Assembly (NCBI GenBank): GCA_026709985.1
Contig: JAPORY010000054.1
Coordinates: forward strand, 124,001-188,000
Origin: Aestuariivita sp.
GTDB lineage: Bacteria > Pseudomonadota > Alphaproteobacteria > Rhodobacterales > Rhodobacteraceae
Direction: 5' to 3'
Length of the DNA: 64,000 bases
Of this stretch, positions 1 through 9,759 are shown piece by piece. Under the pieces are notes generated by a model that worked only from the letters and a program-made list of their open reading frames with translations, was not told the origin of the DNA and made no database searches. How positions within the stretch are numbered: position 1 is the stretch's first letter; the number at the start of each line of letters is the position of its first letter. The position numbers were made by a program, and so were the translations under genes.

Positions 1-1679
1 GTACCGTCGACGACTGCGGAAAAGTGATTCCAGAATTTTTCGAGTACCTTACGATAGTCACGGCTGCCGGCTGAAATATCGTCAAGCTCTTCCTCCATTG
101 AGGCCGTGAAATTGTACTCAACATAGCGTTGGAAGTAGTTTGTGAGGAAAGCGGTAACGAGCCTTCCCATATCTTGTGGAGAAAGGCGCCCTTTTTCCTT
201 ACGGACATAGCCGCGGTCTTGCACAGTGGTGATGATACTCGCATAGGTCGAGGGCCTGCCAATTCCCAATTCTTCCATCCGCTTGACAATGGTTGCTTCC
301 GTATAGCGGGGAGGGGGCTGAGTGAAATGTTGAGCGGGCTTCACCTCAAGGGTTTTTACGTTCTCGTTCTGCTTGATCTGAGGAAGTTGCGCTATTTTTT
401 CTTCTTTATTTGAATCATCTTTGCCCTCTTCATAAACCTTCAGAAACCCGTCAAATATTGTGACTTGACCGTTGGCGCGTAGCTGAACTGCATCGTCCCC
501 TGCGCAGAGGTCAATGGTAGTGCGTTCAAGCGTTGCCGAGCTCATCTGGCACGCAATTGTCCGCTTCCAAATCAAACGGTATAGCTTGATTTGATCCGCA
601 TCAATCAAATTGGGTTTTTCCTTCGCAAGGTCGGTTGGTCGAATACACTCATGGGCCTCTTGGGCATTCTTTGCCTTGTTCTTATACATTCGAGGAGAGT
701 TTGGCACATAGTTTGAACCGAACTGCTGCCGGATTACGTCACGGGATTCATTGATAGCTTCTGGTGCCATATCAATACCGTCGGTTCGCATGTAGGTAAT
801 ATGTCCCGCTTCATAGAGCTGTTGTGCGGTGCGCATCGTTTGCTTTGCGCTCAGACCGAGCTTGCGCGAGGCTTCCTGTTGCAACGTTGAGGTCATGAAC
901 GGGGGTGCTGGATTGCGTTTTATCGGCTTAGACTCGATAGCGTGGACAGCGAACTCACGCTCATTGATCATATTAACGGCATTCAAAGCTTGTTGTTCGT
1001 TCTTGAGATCATAGCGACCGATTTTCTTGCCATTGATGTGGGATAGTCGAGCCTCGAATTGATGTCCGCGGGGGGTCGTGAAGAGAGTAATGACTGACCA
1101 GAATTCTTGCGGCTGGAAGATTTCGATTTCCATCTCTCGTTCGACGATCAGGCGCACACAGACTGATTGAACTCGGCCGGCAGATCTTGCTCCAGGAAGT
1201 TTTCTCCAGAGAACGGGAGAAAGTGTATAGCCAACGAGATAGTCAAGCGCACGCCGAGCGAGGTAAGCGCTCACGAGTGCCATATCGACGTCACGAGGTT
1301 TGGTCATCGCTTCTTGTACAGCGGATTTTGTGATCGCGTTGAAAGTAACACGCCGCACGGCCGTATCTTTTCGGATCGCACGCCGTTGCTTTAAGGTTTC
1401 ATGCAGGTGCCAGCTTATTGCTTCGCCCTCACGATCGGGATCGGTCGCGAGGATTAACTCGCGATCCGCATTGAGAGCGTCAGTAATTGCTTTTATATGT
1501 TTGTGACTGTCGGTTGAGACTTCCCATGTCATTGAAAATTCGTTGTCGGGGTCGACCGAACCTTCTTTCGGCGACAGATCTCTGACATGACCGAATGAGG
1601 CCAATACTTGATAATCGTTGCCGAGATATTTGTTGATTGTTCTTGCTTTGGCAGGGGATTCTACGACGACAACGGGCAT
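1..1679 (-). CDS. topA: DNA topoisomerase I, 3' end outside the window
   Basis: Type IA topoisomerase that relaxes negatively supercoiled DNA by a single-strand break and a 5'-phosphotyrosine link. About 559 residues are present. The N-terminus MPVVVVESPAKART begins the Toprim domain, whose acidic motif ATDPDREGEA lies near residue 110. The catalytic tyrosine is Tyr296 in ITYMRTDG, and GIGRPSTYA follows in the core. The zinc-ribbon C-terminus and stop codon lie before base 1. The ATG at 1679 is chosen because the conserved VVVESPAKA block starts immediately after it. The upstream neighbour is unrelated, so the gene is probably transcribed from its own promoter in the long spacer. Family assignment is secure. 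Confidence 0.97.
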   Translation of the reverse strand, partial: MPVVVVESPAKARTINKYLGNDYQVLASFGHVRDLSPKEGSVDPDNEFSMTWEVSTDSHKHIKAITDALNADRELILATDPDREGEAISWHLHETLKQRRAIRKDTAVRRVTFNAITKSAVQEAMTKPRDVDMALVSAYLARRALDYLVGYTLSPVLWRKLPGARSAGRVQSVCVRLIVEREMEIEIFQPQEFWSVITLFTTPRGHQFEARLSHINGKKIGRYDLKNEQQALNAVNMINEREFAVHAIESKPIKRNPAPPFMTSTLQQEASRKLGLSAKQTMRTAQQLYEAGHITYMRTDGIDMAPEAINESRDVIRQQFGSNYVPNSPRMYKNKAKNAQEAHECIRPTDLAKEKPNLIDADQIKLYRLIWKRTIACQMSSATLERTTIDLCAGDDAVQLRANGQVTIFDGFLKVYEEGKDDSNKEEKIAQLPQIKQNENVKTLEVKPAQHFTQPPPRYTEATIVKRMEELGIGRPSTYASIITTVQDRGYVRKEKGRLSPQDMGRLVTAFLTNYFQRYVEYNFTASMEEELDDISAGSRDYRKVLEKFWNHFSAVVDG

Positions 1680-2616
1680 TTCTTTGCTTCTCCCAAATGA
1701 ATGAACTGGTGCTTATGACGGAAAGCAGGGCGAGACGCAAGCAGCCCTGAATGTCGGTCAACAGCCCCCTTCTTGGACAATTTGCGTGGGACTCAAATCG
1801 GTATGATCGGTAGAAGTCGGGGCGTTTTCGCCGCGAAATAATCTACCTAACTCCTGCACTTGATCGTGATCACGAAGTTGCATCGGAAATGGCCTTTAGC
1901 TCTGTGCAATAACTTTAGAATGTCGCAAGTTTTGTTCACAGGTGGGTAAACTAATCAAGTTCACAACTTCTCCCAGTCCATGAAGCGTACTGACGTCAGG
2001 TCCGAGTATGAAGGCTATAGTTACTTCAGGACCGAAGATTTATGATCATACTTAAGCAATATTTCTCAAACGATCTGCTCAATAGTGCTGCGATAAAGTT
2101 TTCCTTCAGAAGATGACGCACTTTAATGGCGGCAACCCAAAGGAGAAAATGGGTTGATGTCAGGCTTTGAGGTTTTGAGTCAGCACCTTTTTTCGGAGCA
2201 ACCTATATTCAAGACCGCTGAGGATTACAGATACGCAGGAGATTATAGGCTGATTCCAGAGGACGCCCTGCTAGTCGGTAGAATTGCTCTGTTCAGTGTT
2301 GAATTTGAATTAAGGTGTCCGCTCCTGCAGCAATCTCTGTCCGATTTTCATCACCCGTCGGTATGTGCCGCACCGGTAGAGAGACAAGTAAGTTGATCAA
2401 CAACTGCTCTCACCAATATTTTTTCCTTTTGGCGAATTAAGAACATTTGGTTCATTTGATCGCCGAAACCCAACAATTTGCATAGCACCGAGCGCCAAAA
2501 CAGAACATTTTCCCTATTTTTTGTTAAGCAAAATAGTTTCGTTCTTCTTTACGCCCTTGACCATACTGCGATTAGAACACAAGTCCCAATTGCGACAGCG
2601 TGCTTGGAGTTGATAT
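1680..2616. other. Intergenic region between topA and the YeeE/YedE gene
   Basis: About 940 bases with no recognisable gene, diverging to topA on the left and the sulfur block on the right. An 80-codon frame (TTG 2154 or ATG 2157 to 2396) has a fair ribosome-binding site (AAGGAG near 2140), but its product resembles nothing I know and has no hydrophobic or domain pattern. It is not called as a gene. I see no tRNA and no clear terminator here. Confidence 0.5.
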
Positions 2617-3666
2617 ATGTTACTTGAGTTATTGGAATATGACGGCGACGTAAGCAGGTTGCTTCTACTGGTAGGCGTGATACTTGGGCTCGTTTTTGGG
2701 GCCGCGGCACAAATTTCAAGGTTTTGTTTACGACAGGCGGTCGCTGGTGAACCAGAAAATCGAAGATCGGCTATCGCGATTTGGTTGAGTGCTTTGGCGA
2801 CAGGGTTGATCGGTGCTGCCTTCGCGCAAAATGCGGGCCTGATTTCGCTCACAGATCACCGCTTCACCGCTTCCACAATTCCAATCATCGCCATTCTCAC
2901 GGGCGGTGCTCTGTTTGGTGCGGGGATGATCATGACTCGCGGCTGCGTATCGCGATTAACGGTACTAGCGGGGACGGGAAACACCCGCGCTATGCTCGTC
3001 CTACTTGTGTTTGCAATAACGGCACATGCTGTGATGAAGGGTGTCCTGGTACCTGTTCGAACCTCCCTTGGGAGTCTTACAATTGATCTCCCGTTTGCTC
3101 GCATTGGCGATCTGCCGCTCGTATTTTCTATAGTTGTTGCAATAATTGTGATTGCGCTTCTTGCCCTAACGCGAGCCGTCCAAGCAAGGCCCTCACACTT
3201 GGTACTAGGCGCTGTAATCGGGCTTGTCGCCGTTACCAGTTGGATGGTGACAAGTACGCTTTTATTTGACGAATTTGATCCGCAACCCGTGCAAGCCATT
3301 GCCTTTACTCTTCCCTGGGCCGACAGCTTATTTTGGGTGCTTGCGTCGACGGCAATCCCCGCCGGTTTTGGTGTTGGTTTTGTCGGTGGTGTGCTCTTGG
3401 GCAGTCTGCTGAGTGCATTGGTGCGCAAAGAGTGGGAACTAAAGGGCTTTACAAGCGGTAAACAAACCGTTCAGTATCTCGTCGGCGGTATACTGATGGG
3501 AATCGGCGGCCCGCTTGCTGGTGGGTGTACAATTGGCGCAGGTCTAGCCGGCGTCTCAACAGGGAGCATCGCAGCATTACTGGCCTTAATCGCAATTGCT
3601 GGCAGTGGCTGGCTGACGGCACAAATTCTAACGCGTCGATCCTCACTGGTGCTCGCGACTGCATGA
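2617..3666 (+). CDS. YeeE/YedE-family sulfur-compound channel (TsuA/SoxT-like)
   Basis: Inner-membrane protein of 349 residues with about nine to ten hydrophobic segments. The family includes the thiosulfate importer TsuA and the SoxT proteins encoded near sulfur-oxidation genes. Three conserved cysteine contexts are present: SRFC (Cys37), MTRGCVSRL (Cys110) and AGGCTIGAG (Cys304). In TsuA such cysteines line the path that relays thiosulfate, so transport of thiosulfate or a related reduced sulfur species is likely. It lies 117 bases upstream of fccA-fccB on the same strand, which supports a role in sulfur metabolism. Substrate is inferred from family and context only. Confidence 0.85.
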   Translation: MLLELLEYDGDVSRLLLLVGVILGLVFGAAAQISRFCLRQAVAGEPENRRSAIAIWLSALATGLIGAAFAQNAGLISLTDHRFTASTIPIIAILTGGALFGAGMIMTRGCVSRLTVLAGTGNTRAMLVLLVFAITAHAVMKGVLVPVRTSLGSLTIDLPFARIGDLPLVFSIVVAIIVIALLALTRAVQARPSHLVLGAVIGLVAVTSWMVTSTLLFDEFDPQPVQAIAFTLPWADSLFWVLASTAIPAGFGVGFVGGVLLGSLLSALVRKEWELKGFTSGKQTVQYLVGGILMGIGGPLAGGCTIGAGLAGVSTGSIAALLALIAIAGSGWLTAQILTRRSSLVLATA

Positions 3667-3783
3667 AACACTCATTTACTCTTTGAGGCAGAAATGTTAA
3701 TGCGAAGTTGTTCTAGCAACTAGAGTCGTTAAGTTCTTGACGTCCTCTGAAGTGAGTATCCGCAGAGATTTGTAGGTCGGAGT

Positions 3784-4506
3784 GTGAAACGCTCTCTCTC
3801 ATTCTTAAGTTGTTTGGTCCTTTCTGTCGTCGGCCTGTCTGCGCAAATCGCGGCGGCGTCTGGCCTAGGAGATAGCGAACGCGGGAGAGAATTATTCGTT
3901 GAGTGCAGCGGATGTCATGCTATCGGCATGGGTGCTGAGGAGAGAGTTGAAATTGGACCGCATCTCAATCTATTGTTTGGACGGACCGCTGCTAGCTTGG
4001 ACAACTATCGTTATTCGGATAGTTTAACTCGCGCCGGTGCGAATGGATTGGAATGGCAGGCTGATACTTTGGATGCGTACATAAAAAATCCTTATTCAAT
4101 CGCCTCCGGCACCCGAATGAGTTTTAAGGGGGTGAGTGATGGTCAACAGCGAGACGACCTGATCGCCTACCTACGACTATTCTCAGATGATCCCGCAGAT
4201 TTTCCAGAGGCGGCTCCGACAGCAAACCCTAGTTTTGTTGCGTTAACACCAGAAATATTAGCCGTAGTCGGCGACGCCGAATATGGTGAGTACCTTTCAG
4301 CAGAATGCAAAACCTGTCATCAAACCAGCGGCGAAAGCAACGGTATTCCTTCAATTATTTGGTGGCCCGAGGGAAAATTCGTGTCAGCAATGCACGCGTA
4401 CAAAGAAAAACTAAGGCCAAATCAAGTCATGCAGCTTGTCGCCAGTCGACTTTCGAATGATGAAATCGCGGCGTTAGCGGCATATTTCGAAATCATAGAG
4501 GAATAA
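3784..4506 (+). CDS. fccA: Diheme cytochrome c subunit of flavocytochrome c sulfide dehydrogenase
   Basis: Periplasmic cytochrome of 240 residues. A GTG start is followed by a hydrophobic signal peptide ending near AQIAAASG. There are two class I c-type haem sites, CSGCH (Cys41, Cys44, His45) and CKTCH (Cys175, Cys178, His179), giving two cytochrome domains in tandem as in FccA. It is expected to take electrons from the FAD subunit FccB and pass them to a soluble cytochrome or the respiratory chain. The gene is 18 bases upstream of fccB, clearly co-transcribed. A generic diheme c4/c554-like cytochrome is the alternative, but the flavoprotein partner favours FccA. Confidence 0.87.
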   Translation: MKRSLSFLSCLVLSVVGLSAQIAAASGLGDSERGRELFVECSGCHAIGMGAEERVEIGPHLNLLFGRTAASLDNYRYSDSLTRAGANGLEWQADTLDAYIKNPYSIASGTRMSFKGVSDGQQRDDLIAYLRLFSDDPADFPEAAPTANPSFVALTPEILAVVGDAEYGEYLSAECKTCHQTSGESNGIPSIIWWPEGKFVSAMHAYKEKLRPNQVMQLVASRLSNDEIAALAAYFEIIEE

Positions 4507-4524
4507 AGGCAAAGGAGAAAACCA

Positions 4525-5790
4525 ATGAAACTCAATCGTAGATCATTCCTCAGCACGGCAATCGCGGCGTCGGTGTTGCCCGCGCCTATCGTTCATGCGT
4601 CGAACCACGGCAGACCAATTGTTGTGGTTGTCGGCGGCGGTGCCGGTGGGGCAACAGTAGCGCGATACATTGCCAATGACAGCAATGGTGAAATTAGTGT
4701 CATATTAGTTGAACCAACTCGCAAATATTACACTTGCTTTTTCTCAAATCTATATTTGGGCGGTTTCAAAGAAATCGACGACATCGGCCATACCTATGGA
4801 AATCTAGCGGGCAACTACGGTGTTAATGTCGTACATGACTGGGCCGTTGGGGTTGACAGAACGGCAAAGCAAGTGTCGCTAGCCGGTGGTAGTGCCCTTA
4901 CTTATGACAAACTGATACTCTCGCCGGGAATCGATTTCTTGGAAGATTCAGTCGAGGGTTGGTCATTGTCGGCGCAAAATCGCATGCCCCATGCCTACAA
5001 GGCTGGTTCTCAAACACAACTGTTGAGAGCGCAACTCAATTCCATGCCCGAAGGCGGTGTTTTTGCCTTGGTGGCTCCGCCCAACCCGTTCCGGTGCCCT
5101 CCGGGCCCCTACGAGCGTATTTCTATGGTGGCTCATCATCTGAAGGAAAATAATCCGACAGCTAAAATAATTGTTGCCGATCCGAAAGAAAAGTTCTCCA
5201 AGCAGAGCCTGTTTGAACAAGGGTGGAATCGACATTATCCTGGCATGGTTGATCGCTACGGTCCCGATTTTGGCGGGGATAAGGTATCGGTTGATCCCGA
5301 AGCAATGACCTTAACCATTGATGGCGAGACGACGAAAGTCGATGTATGCAATGTTATTCCGGCGCAAAAGGCGGGGCACATTGCCGAATTAGCAGGGGTA
5401 ACCGATGGCAATTGGGCGCCGGTAAATGCAGTTGACATGTCAACCAAGGTTGATCCCGATGTCTATGTCTTGGGCGATGCATCAAAACAGGGCGATATGC
5501 CGAAATCAGCATTCTCCGCCAATAGTCAAGCCAAAGTTTGCGCAAATGCTGTGCGCGGTGCGCTGACGGATAGTCGCGTTTTCCCTGCTAAGTTCTCTAA
5601 TACATGCTGGTCGTTAATTGAGACCAATGACGGTGTTAAAGTTGGGGCGACCTACGAAGCCACCGACGAAAAGATTGCTAAAGTTGATGGCTTCATTAGT
5701 AGCACCGATGAAACCCCCGACATCCGCAAAGCAACTTATGAGGAGTCGGAAGGTTGGTATGCGGGGATTTCCGCCGACATGTTTGGATAA
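4525..5790 (+). CDS. fccB: Sulfide dehydrogenase flavoprotein (FccB/SoxF-type)
   Basis: FAD subunit of flavocytochrome c, oxidising sulfide in the periplasm. Of 421 residues, the first about 26 form a twin-arginine signal (RRSFLS at 5-10, ending IVHASN), so it would be exported folded with cofactor. An FAD-binding Rossmann motif VVGGGAGGATVA follows. Conserved cysteines Cys191 (FRCPPGP) and Cys361 (NTCWSL) match in position the redox disulfide of the Allochromatium enzyme once the signal peptide is allowed for; Cys71 (YYTCFFSN) lies near the flavin region. A strong AAAGGAG precedes the ATG. The fccA partner lies directly upstream. Confidence 0.9.
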   Translation: MKLNRRSFLSTAIAASVLPAPIVHASNHGRPIVVVVGGGAGGATVARYIANDSNGEISVILVEPTRKYYTCFFSNLYLGGFKEIDDIGHTYGNLAGNYGVNVVHDWAVGVDRTAKQVSLAGGSALTYDKLILSPGIDFLEDSVEGWSLSAQNRMPHAYKAGSQTQLLRAQLNSMPEGGVFALVAPPNPFRCPPGPYERISMVAHHLKENNPTAKIIVADPKEKFSKQSLFEQGWNRHYPGMVDRYGPDFGGDKVSVDPEAMTLTIDGETTKVDVCNVIPAQKAGHIAELAGVTDGNWAPVNAVDMSTKVDPDVYVLGDASKQGDMPKSAFSANSQAKVCANAVRGALTDSRVFPAKFSNTCWSLIETNDGVKVGATYEATDEKIAKVDGFISSTDETPDIRKATYEESEGWYAGISADMFG

Positions 5791-6233
5791 CATGACAGCA
5801 AAATTGTGGTGGATTGGCGGCTGTAACGTCGCCGATCTAGGAAAGCATTTGTAAGTATGCGGTGCGTTGCGAACTTTCTCGGCGATTGCGGCGTCTAACG
5901 CATCGTGTCTTGCCCTGTGTTTGAATTAAAATCCCCAGATTTTTGAAGTTGCGCACTGCAATCGCGTGGTTTATTTCCTGCGGTTGATATTTTTACGGGT
6001 GCATCATGCCGTCGACCGACGACGGCGCTGGGTTTTTGCTGCCAGTGACGGTTTGCTTCCGAGATATTCATCGCTTATTGAAGATGCTTAGCGACAAGGA
6101 ATAAGCCCCCTTGACTTGATTTGGCTGCGTTGTGATTTTAACCGTTCGAAATGCGCTTCGGTATGGCTATTGATACCGAACTAGATTGCTCGCATCGGTC
6201 GTTAGGAAAAACTATTTTTCTCGCAGGGGTTGC
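5791..6233. other. Intergenic region between fccB and proS
   Basis: About 440 bases with no gene that I can support. It contains the possible terminator listed separately at 6008-6037. The region before 6234 should hold the proS promoter, but I cannot place one confidently. Confidence 0.5.
6008..6037 (+). terminator. Possible intrinsic terminator downstream of fccAB
   Basis: A perfect 7-bp stem (GCCGTCG / CGACGGC with a 5-base loop) is followed, after six bases, by a run of five T. It lies about 220 bases beyond the fccB stop. The delay before the T run makes it a weaker candidate. Confidence 0.35.
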
Positions 6234-7595
6234 ATGAGACTGTCGCGCTATTTCTTGCCCGTTTTGAAGGAAACACCCGCTGAGGCGCGAGTGGCTAGCC
6301 ATAGGCTGATGCTCCGTGCTGGAATGATCAAGCAACAAGCCGCAGGAATTTATTCCTGGTTACCGCTGGGTTTTCGGGTTTTGCGTCGGATCGAACAAAT
6401 AGTTTGTGAAGAACAGATCCGAGCTGGGCATATTCCAATGCTGATGCCAACGATACAATCGGCAGATTTATGGCGGGAATCAGATCGCTATGATGCGTAC
6501 GGGCCAGAGATGCTGCGAATTCAGGATCGGCATGATCGGGAACTGCTGTTCGGTCCGACCAACGAAGAGATGATCACGGATATCTTTCGCACCCATGTAA
6601 CGAGCTACAAAAATCTCCCGCTGACACTCTTTCACATTCAGTGGAAATTCCGCGACGAAATCCGTCCGCGTTTCGGTGTTATGCGCGGTCGTGAGTTTTT
6701 TATGAAAGATGGTTACAGCTTTGATCTGACGCGAAAGGATGCGATGCACGCCTACAATCGTCATCTCGTGAGTTACCTTCAAACCTATGAGCGATTAGGA
6801 CTACAGGCGATTCCAATGCGTGCCGAAAGCGGTCCGATCGGAGGGGAAGACACGCACGAGTTTCTGGTTTTGGCAGATACTGGCGAGTCGATCGTTTATT
6901 ATGATAGCGCCGTGACCGATATTCGCCTTGATCAGCGTTTAATTGATTACGACGACGTGGCGCAGTGTCAAAAAATTGCGCAAGATTTTACGGCTGTGTA
7001 CGCACGGACTGAGGAAACCCACGACGAAGAAAAGTATGCCCAAGTTCCGAAGGATCGACAGCGCTGCGCCCGCGGGATTGAAGTCGGTCAGATTTTCTAC
7101 TTTGGTACGAAATACTCCAAACCGATGGGAGCGCTCGTACAAACGGCTGATGGTGAGATGGTACCGGTGCACATGGGTTCCCATGGGATTGGAGTCAGTC
7201 GTTTAGTGGGTGCAATTATTGAAGCCAGCCACGATGAGAAGGGTATAATTTGGCCAGAGGAAGTCACGCCATTTCATTGTGGCATTATCAATGTGAAACA
7301 GGGCGATGTTGAAACGGATCGATTGTGTGATCAACTTCATGAAGGCATCAATCGTCTCGGATTAGAGGCCTTATACGATGATCGAGAAGAGCGAGCGGGT
7401 GCCAAGTTTGCAACGGCCGATATCATCGGACTACCTTGGCGTGTGACGGTTGGTCCCCGAGGGGCAAAGAGCGGTTTAGTGGAACTTGAGTCTCGGCGAA
7501 CGGGTGAACGACAAGAGCTGCTCGCTGAGGCGGTAGCACCGCGAATCGCACAGATTTATGGCGTAGAGCAACTGAGCGTGGTCGATAACGTGTGA
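6234..7595 (+). CDS. proS: Prolyl-tRNA synthetase, short form
   Basis: Class II aminoacyl-tRNA synthetase charging tRNA-Pro, 453 residues. The N-terminus [18 protein letters not shown], the GPTNEEM block and the class II motif 2 region ([17 protein letters not shown]) are clear, and a C-terminal anticodon-binding domain follows ([19 protein letters not shown]). The length and the direct run between motifs 2 and 3 show that the approximately 180-residue editing insert of the E. coli enzyme is absent, as is usual in alphaproteobacteria. ATG 6234 is preferred to an upstream TTG because it matches the conserved family start. lolC-lolD follows on the same strand. Confidence 0.97.
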   Translation: MRLSRYFLPVLKETPAEARVASHRLMLRAGMIKQQAAGIYSWLPLGFRVLRRIEQIVCEEQIRAGHIPMLMPTIQSADLWRESDRYDAYGPEMLRIQDRHDRELLFGPTNEEMITDIFRTHVTSYKNLPLTLFHIQWKFRDEIRPRFGVMRGREFFMKDGYSFDLTRKDAMHAYNRHLVSYLQTYERLGLQAIPMRAESGPIGGEDTHEFLVLADTGESIVYYDSAVTDIRLDQRLIDYDDVAQCQKIAQDFTAVYARTEETHDEEKYAQVPKDRQRCARGIEVGQIFYFGTKYSKPMGALVQTADGEMVPVHMGSHGIGVSRLVGAIIEASHDEKGIIWPEEVTPFHCGIINVKQGDVETDRLCDQLHEGINRLGLEALYDDREERAGAKFATADIIGLPWRVTVGPRGAKSGLVELESRRTGERQELLAEAVAPRIAQIYGVEQLSVVDNV

Positions 7596-7749
7596 CTTTT
7601 TATGAGTTGATTTCGATATGGTCGGCAGTGATTTTAGTCTCACCGCAAACCGCGATGAGAGAAACCAATGTCGCTGCCATCAGATAACTTGATGCTTGTT
7701 TTCAGTTCGGATCGGTGTTTGTTGAATACGACCCAATTGACAGGAATTG

Positions 7750-9036
7750 ATGCCTAAGTCTCCAGTTCCTTTTGCCCGCTTTGAATGGATGATTGCGTGG
7801 CGCTATCTGCGAGCGCGACGGGCTGAGGGCGGCGTGAGCGTGATGACGCTGATTAGCGTCATCGGGGTGACTCTCGCTGTGTTTGCCTTGATTGCGACTC
7901 TAACGGTTCGTTCTGGATTTCGCACGGAGTTCGTTAGCATCATTCTGGGGGTTAACGCGCACGTTACGATTTATCAGTCCACGACCGATGTATCAACGGG
8001 GCAAGTAGCTCGAACAATACCTAACTATATAGCGTTGGCCGAGCGAATTTCGGCGGTGGAAGGGGTAACCCGGGCGGCACCACTCGTTCGGGCGCAGGTG
8101 CTGGCCAGCGTAGATGAGCGAAATGCCGGTGTTGAGGTTTATGGTATTTCGCCGCAGGACTTGTATTCGCTTCCGCGGATATCCTCGCCAGAATTTAGCC
8201 TTGGTTATATGGAAGATTTCGCCGAGGGTCTTGCGTTAGGTTCTGGGGTCGCTCGCGAACTCGGCGTGACGGTCGGCGACTCGGTCAGGCTCATCTCGCC
8301 GTCTGGAGCGAGAACGGCTTTTGGTATAAGCCCGCGTGTGAGTATATTTCCTGTCGTCTATATTTTTCGAACTGGCCGTTTCGACATTGACCGTACGCGC
8401 ATTTACTTGCCGTTAGTTGAGGCACAGCGTTTTTTTGATCGCGATAATGTTGTCGATGAATTGGAGGTTATGGTTTCTAACCCCGAAGAAGTTGACGCAT
8501 ATCTAGACACACTCCTGCAAGTTGCCGGCGCGGGTGCGTTTGTTTGGACGTGGCGGGATGCTTCGGCGGGATTTCTGAGGGCCTTGGAGATTGAGGATAA
8601 TGTCATGTTCGTCCTCATGTCGGTCCTGGTTCTGGTGGCGACAATGAACATCGTTTCGGGATTGATTATGCTGGTGAAGAACAAGAGCCGTGATATCGGT
8701 ATTCTTCGAACCCTTGGGCTTACCCGTGGCACCATAATGCGGGTATTTTTTCTATGCGGGGCCGGCATTGGTTTACTTGGTACTGCCTTGGGGGTCATGT
8801 TGGGTTGCTTGTTTGCGATTTACATTGATTCGATTTTTTCGTTCGTCAATTATGCTGTGGGTGACGGCGTATGGGATCCAGCAATTCGCGGGATTTACCA
8901 TGTTCCAGCACAATTGCGGCTATGGGACATTTTGATGGCCGTGACGCTTTCGCTGGTTTTATCATTTGTCATTACGCTTTTCCCGGCTCGACGCGCCGCT
9001 CGTATGGATCCAGTCGAAGCATTGAGATATGAGTGA
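7750..9036 (+). CDS. lolC: Lipoprotein-releasing ABC transporter permease (LolC/LolE family)
   Basis: Inner-membrane subunit of the Lol system, which extracts outer-membrane lipoproteins for delivery to LolA. It has 428 residues. The N-terminal FEWMIAWRYLRARR precedes a first membrane segment, a large periplasmic domain runs from about residue 50 to 270, and three C-terminal membrane segments carry the FtsX-like fold (SGLIMLVKNKSRDIGILRT). It ends with [18 protein letters not shown], typical of LolC/E. Only one permease gene is present, as in alphaproteobacteria with a single LolF-type protein. The stop overlaps the lolD start by 8 bases. ATG 7750 is preferred to the TTG one codon earlier. 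Confidence 0.94.
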   Translation: MPKSPVPFARFEWMIAWRYLRARRAEGGVSVMTLISVIGVTLAVFALIATLTVRSGFRTEFVSIILGVNAHVTIYQSTTDVSTGQVARTIPNYIALAERISAVEGVTRAAPLVRAQVLASVDERNAGVEVYGISPQDLYSLPRISSPEFSLGYMEDFAEGLALGSGVARELGVTVGDSVRLISPSGARTAFGISPRVSIFPVVYIFRTGRFDIDRTRIYLPLVEAQRFFDRDNVVDELEVMVSNPEEVDAYLDTLLQVAGAGAFVWTWRDASAGFLRALEIEDNVMFVLMSVLVLVATMNIVSGLIMLVKNKSRDIGILRTLGLTRGTIMRVFFLCGAGIGLLGTALGVMLGCLFAIYIDSIFSFVNYAVGDGVWDPAIRGIYHVPAQLRLWDILMAVTLSLVLSFVITLFPARRAARMDPVEALRYE

Positions 9037-9736
9037 TTTTGCGATCAGTCTCGTTGATGTGGCAAAATCCTTCAATCACGGTTTGGATAACGAAGTTCGG
9101 GTATTGACGGCGGCGTCCATTGATATTGTTAGAGGCGAAATCGTTGCTTTGGTCGCGCCGTCGGGTGCAGGAAAGTCGACTTTATTGCAAATTGCTGGTT
9201 TGCTCGATTCGCCAGACTCAGGTGATGTGATTATTAGCGGCGAGCCGACACGGCAGCTCTCAGATCAATATCGCACCAAGATGCGTCGTGAGAAGGTCGG
9301 ATTTGTCTATCAGTTTCACCATTTGTTGCCCGAATTCAGCGCGGTCGAGAATGTGATACTCCCGCAGTTAGCGCTGGGGACTTCCTATGAATCGGCAAAG
9401 CAGCGCAGCGAAACGCTGCTCGATCGTGTTGGATTGTCACAGCGGGCAAAACATCGTCCGGCGCAACTTTCTGGCGGTGAGCAGCAACGGGTGGCATTTT
9501 GTCGAGCCGTCGCAAACCAACCAAGCATACTGTTGGCGGATGAACCTACCGGGAATCTTGATCCTCAAACCGCTGGTCAAGTATTTGATTGCCTATTGGA
9601 ATTAGCGGAAACAATTGGCCTGACGGCATTAATAGCGACGCACAATCCAGAACTGACCCGAAAAATGAGCCGCACGGCACGTTTGCAAAATGGGATGCTA
9701 CTCGTGGCCGACGAGCCTATTAACCTGGCCGAATAA
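9029..9736 (+). CDS. lolD: Lipoprotein-releasing ABC transporter ATP-binding protein
   Basis: Cytoplasmic ATPase of the Lol exporter, 235 residues. Walker A is [11 protein letters not shown] (alanine in place of the usual leading glycine), the signature is [14 protein letters not shown], and Walker B is [12 protein letters not shown] with the H-loop in IATHNPEL. The Q-loop region [18 protein letters not shown] is the LolD pattern. Translation is coupled to lolC through an overlapping ATGAGTGA. The downstream gene is convergent and only 23 bases away, so the proS-lolCD unit ends here. Confidence 0.95.
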   Translation: MSDFAISLVDVAKSFNHGLDNEVRVLTAASIDIVRGEIVALVAPSGAGKSTLLQIAGLLDSPDSGDVIISGEPTRQLSDQYRTKMRREKVGFVYQFHHLLPEFSAVENVILPQLALGTSYESAKQRSETLLDRVGLSQRAKHRPAQLSGGEQQRVAFCRAVANQPSILLADEPTGNLDPQTAGQVFDCLLELAETIGLTALIATHNPELTRKMSRTARLQNGMLLVADEPINLAE

Positions 9737-9759
9737 CTTGGTAGTGTCGGCTCAGCCCC

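Noticed and set aside
2005..2020. CTATAGTTAC upstream of the sulfur block as a ninth palindrome copy
   Set aside because: Only one half-site is present and about 10 of 16 positions match, within chance expectation.
2154..2396. 80-codon frame with a fair ribosome-binding site
   Set aside because: No recognisable domain, membrane segment or family pattern; a chance frame in a long spacer is likelier.
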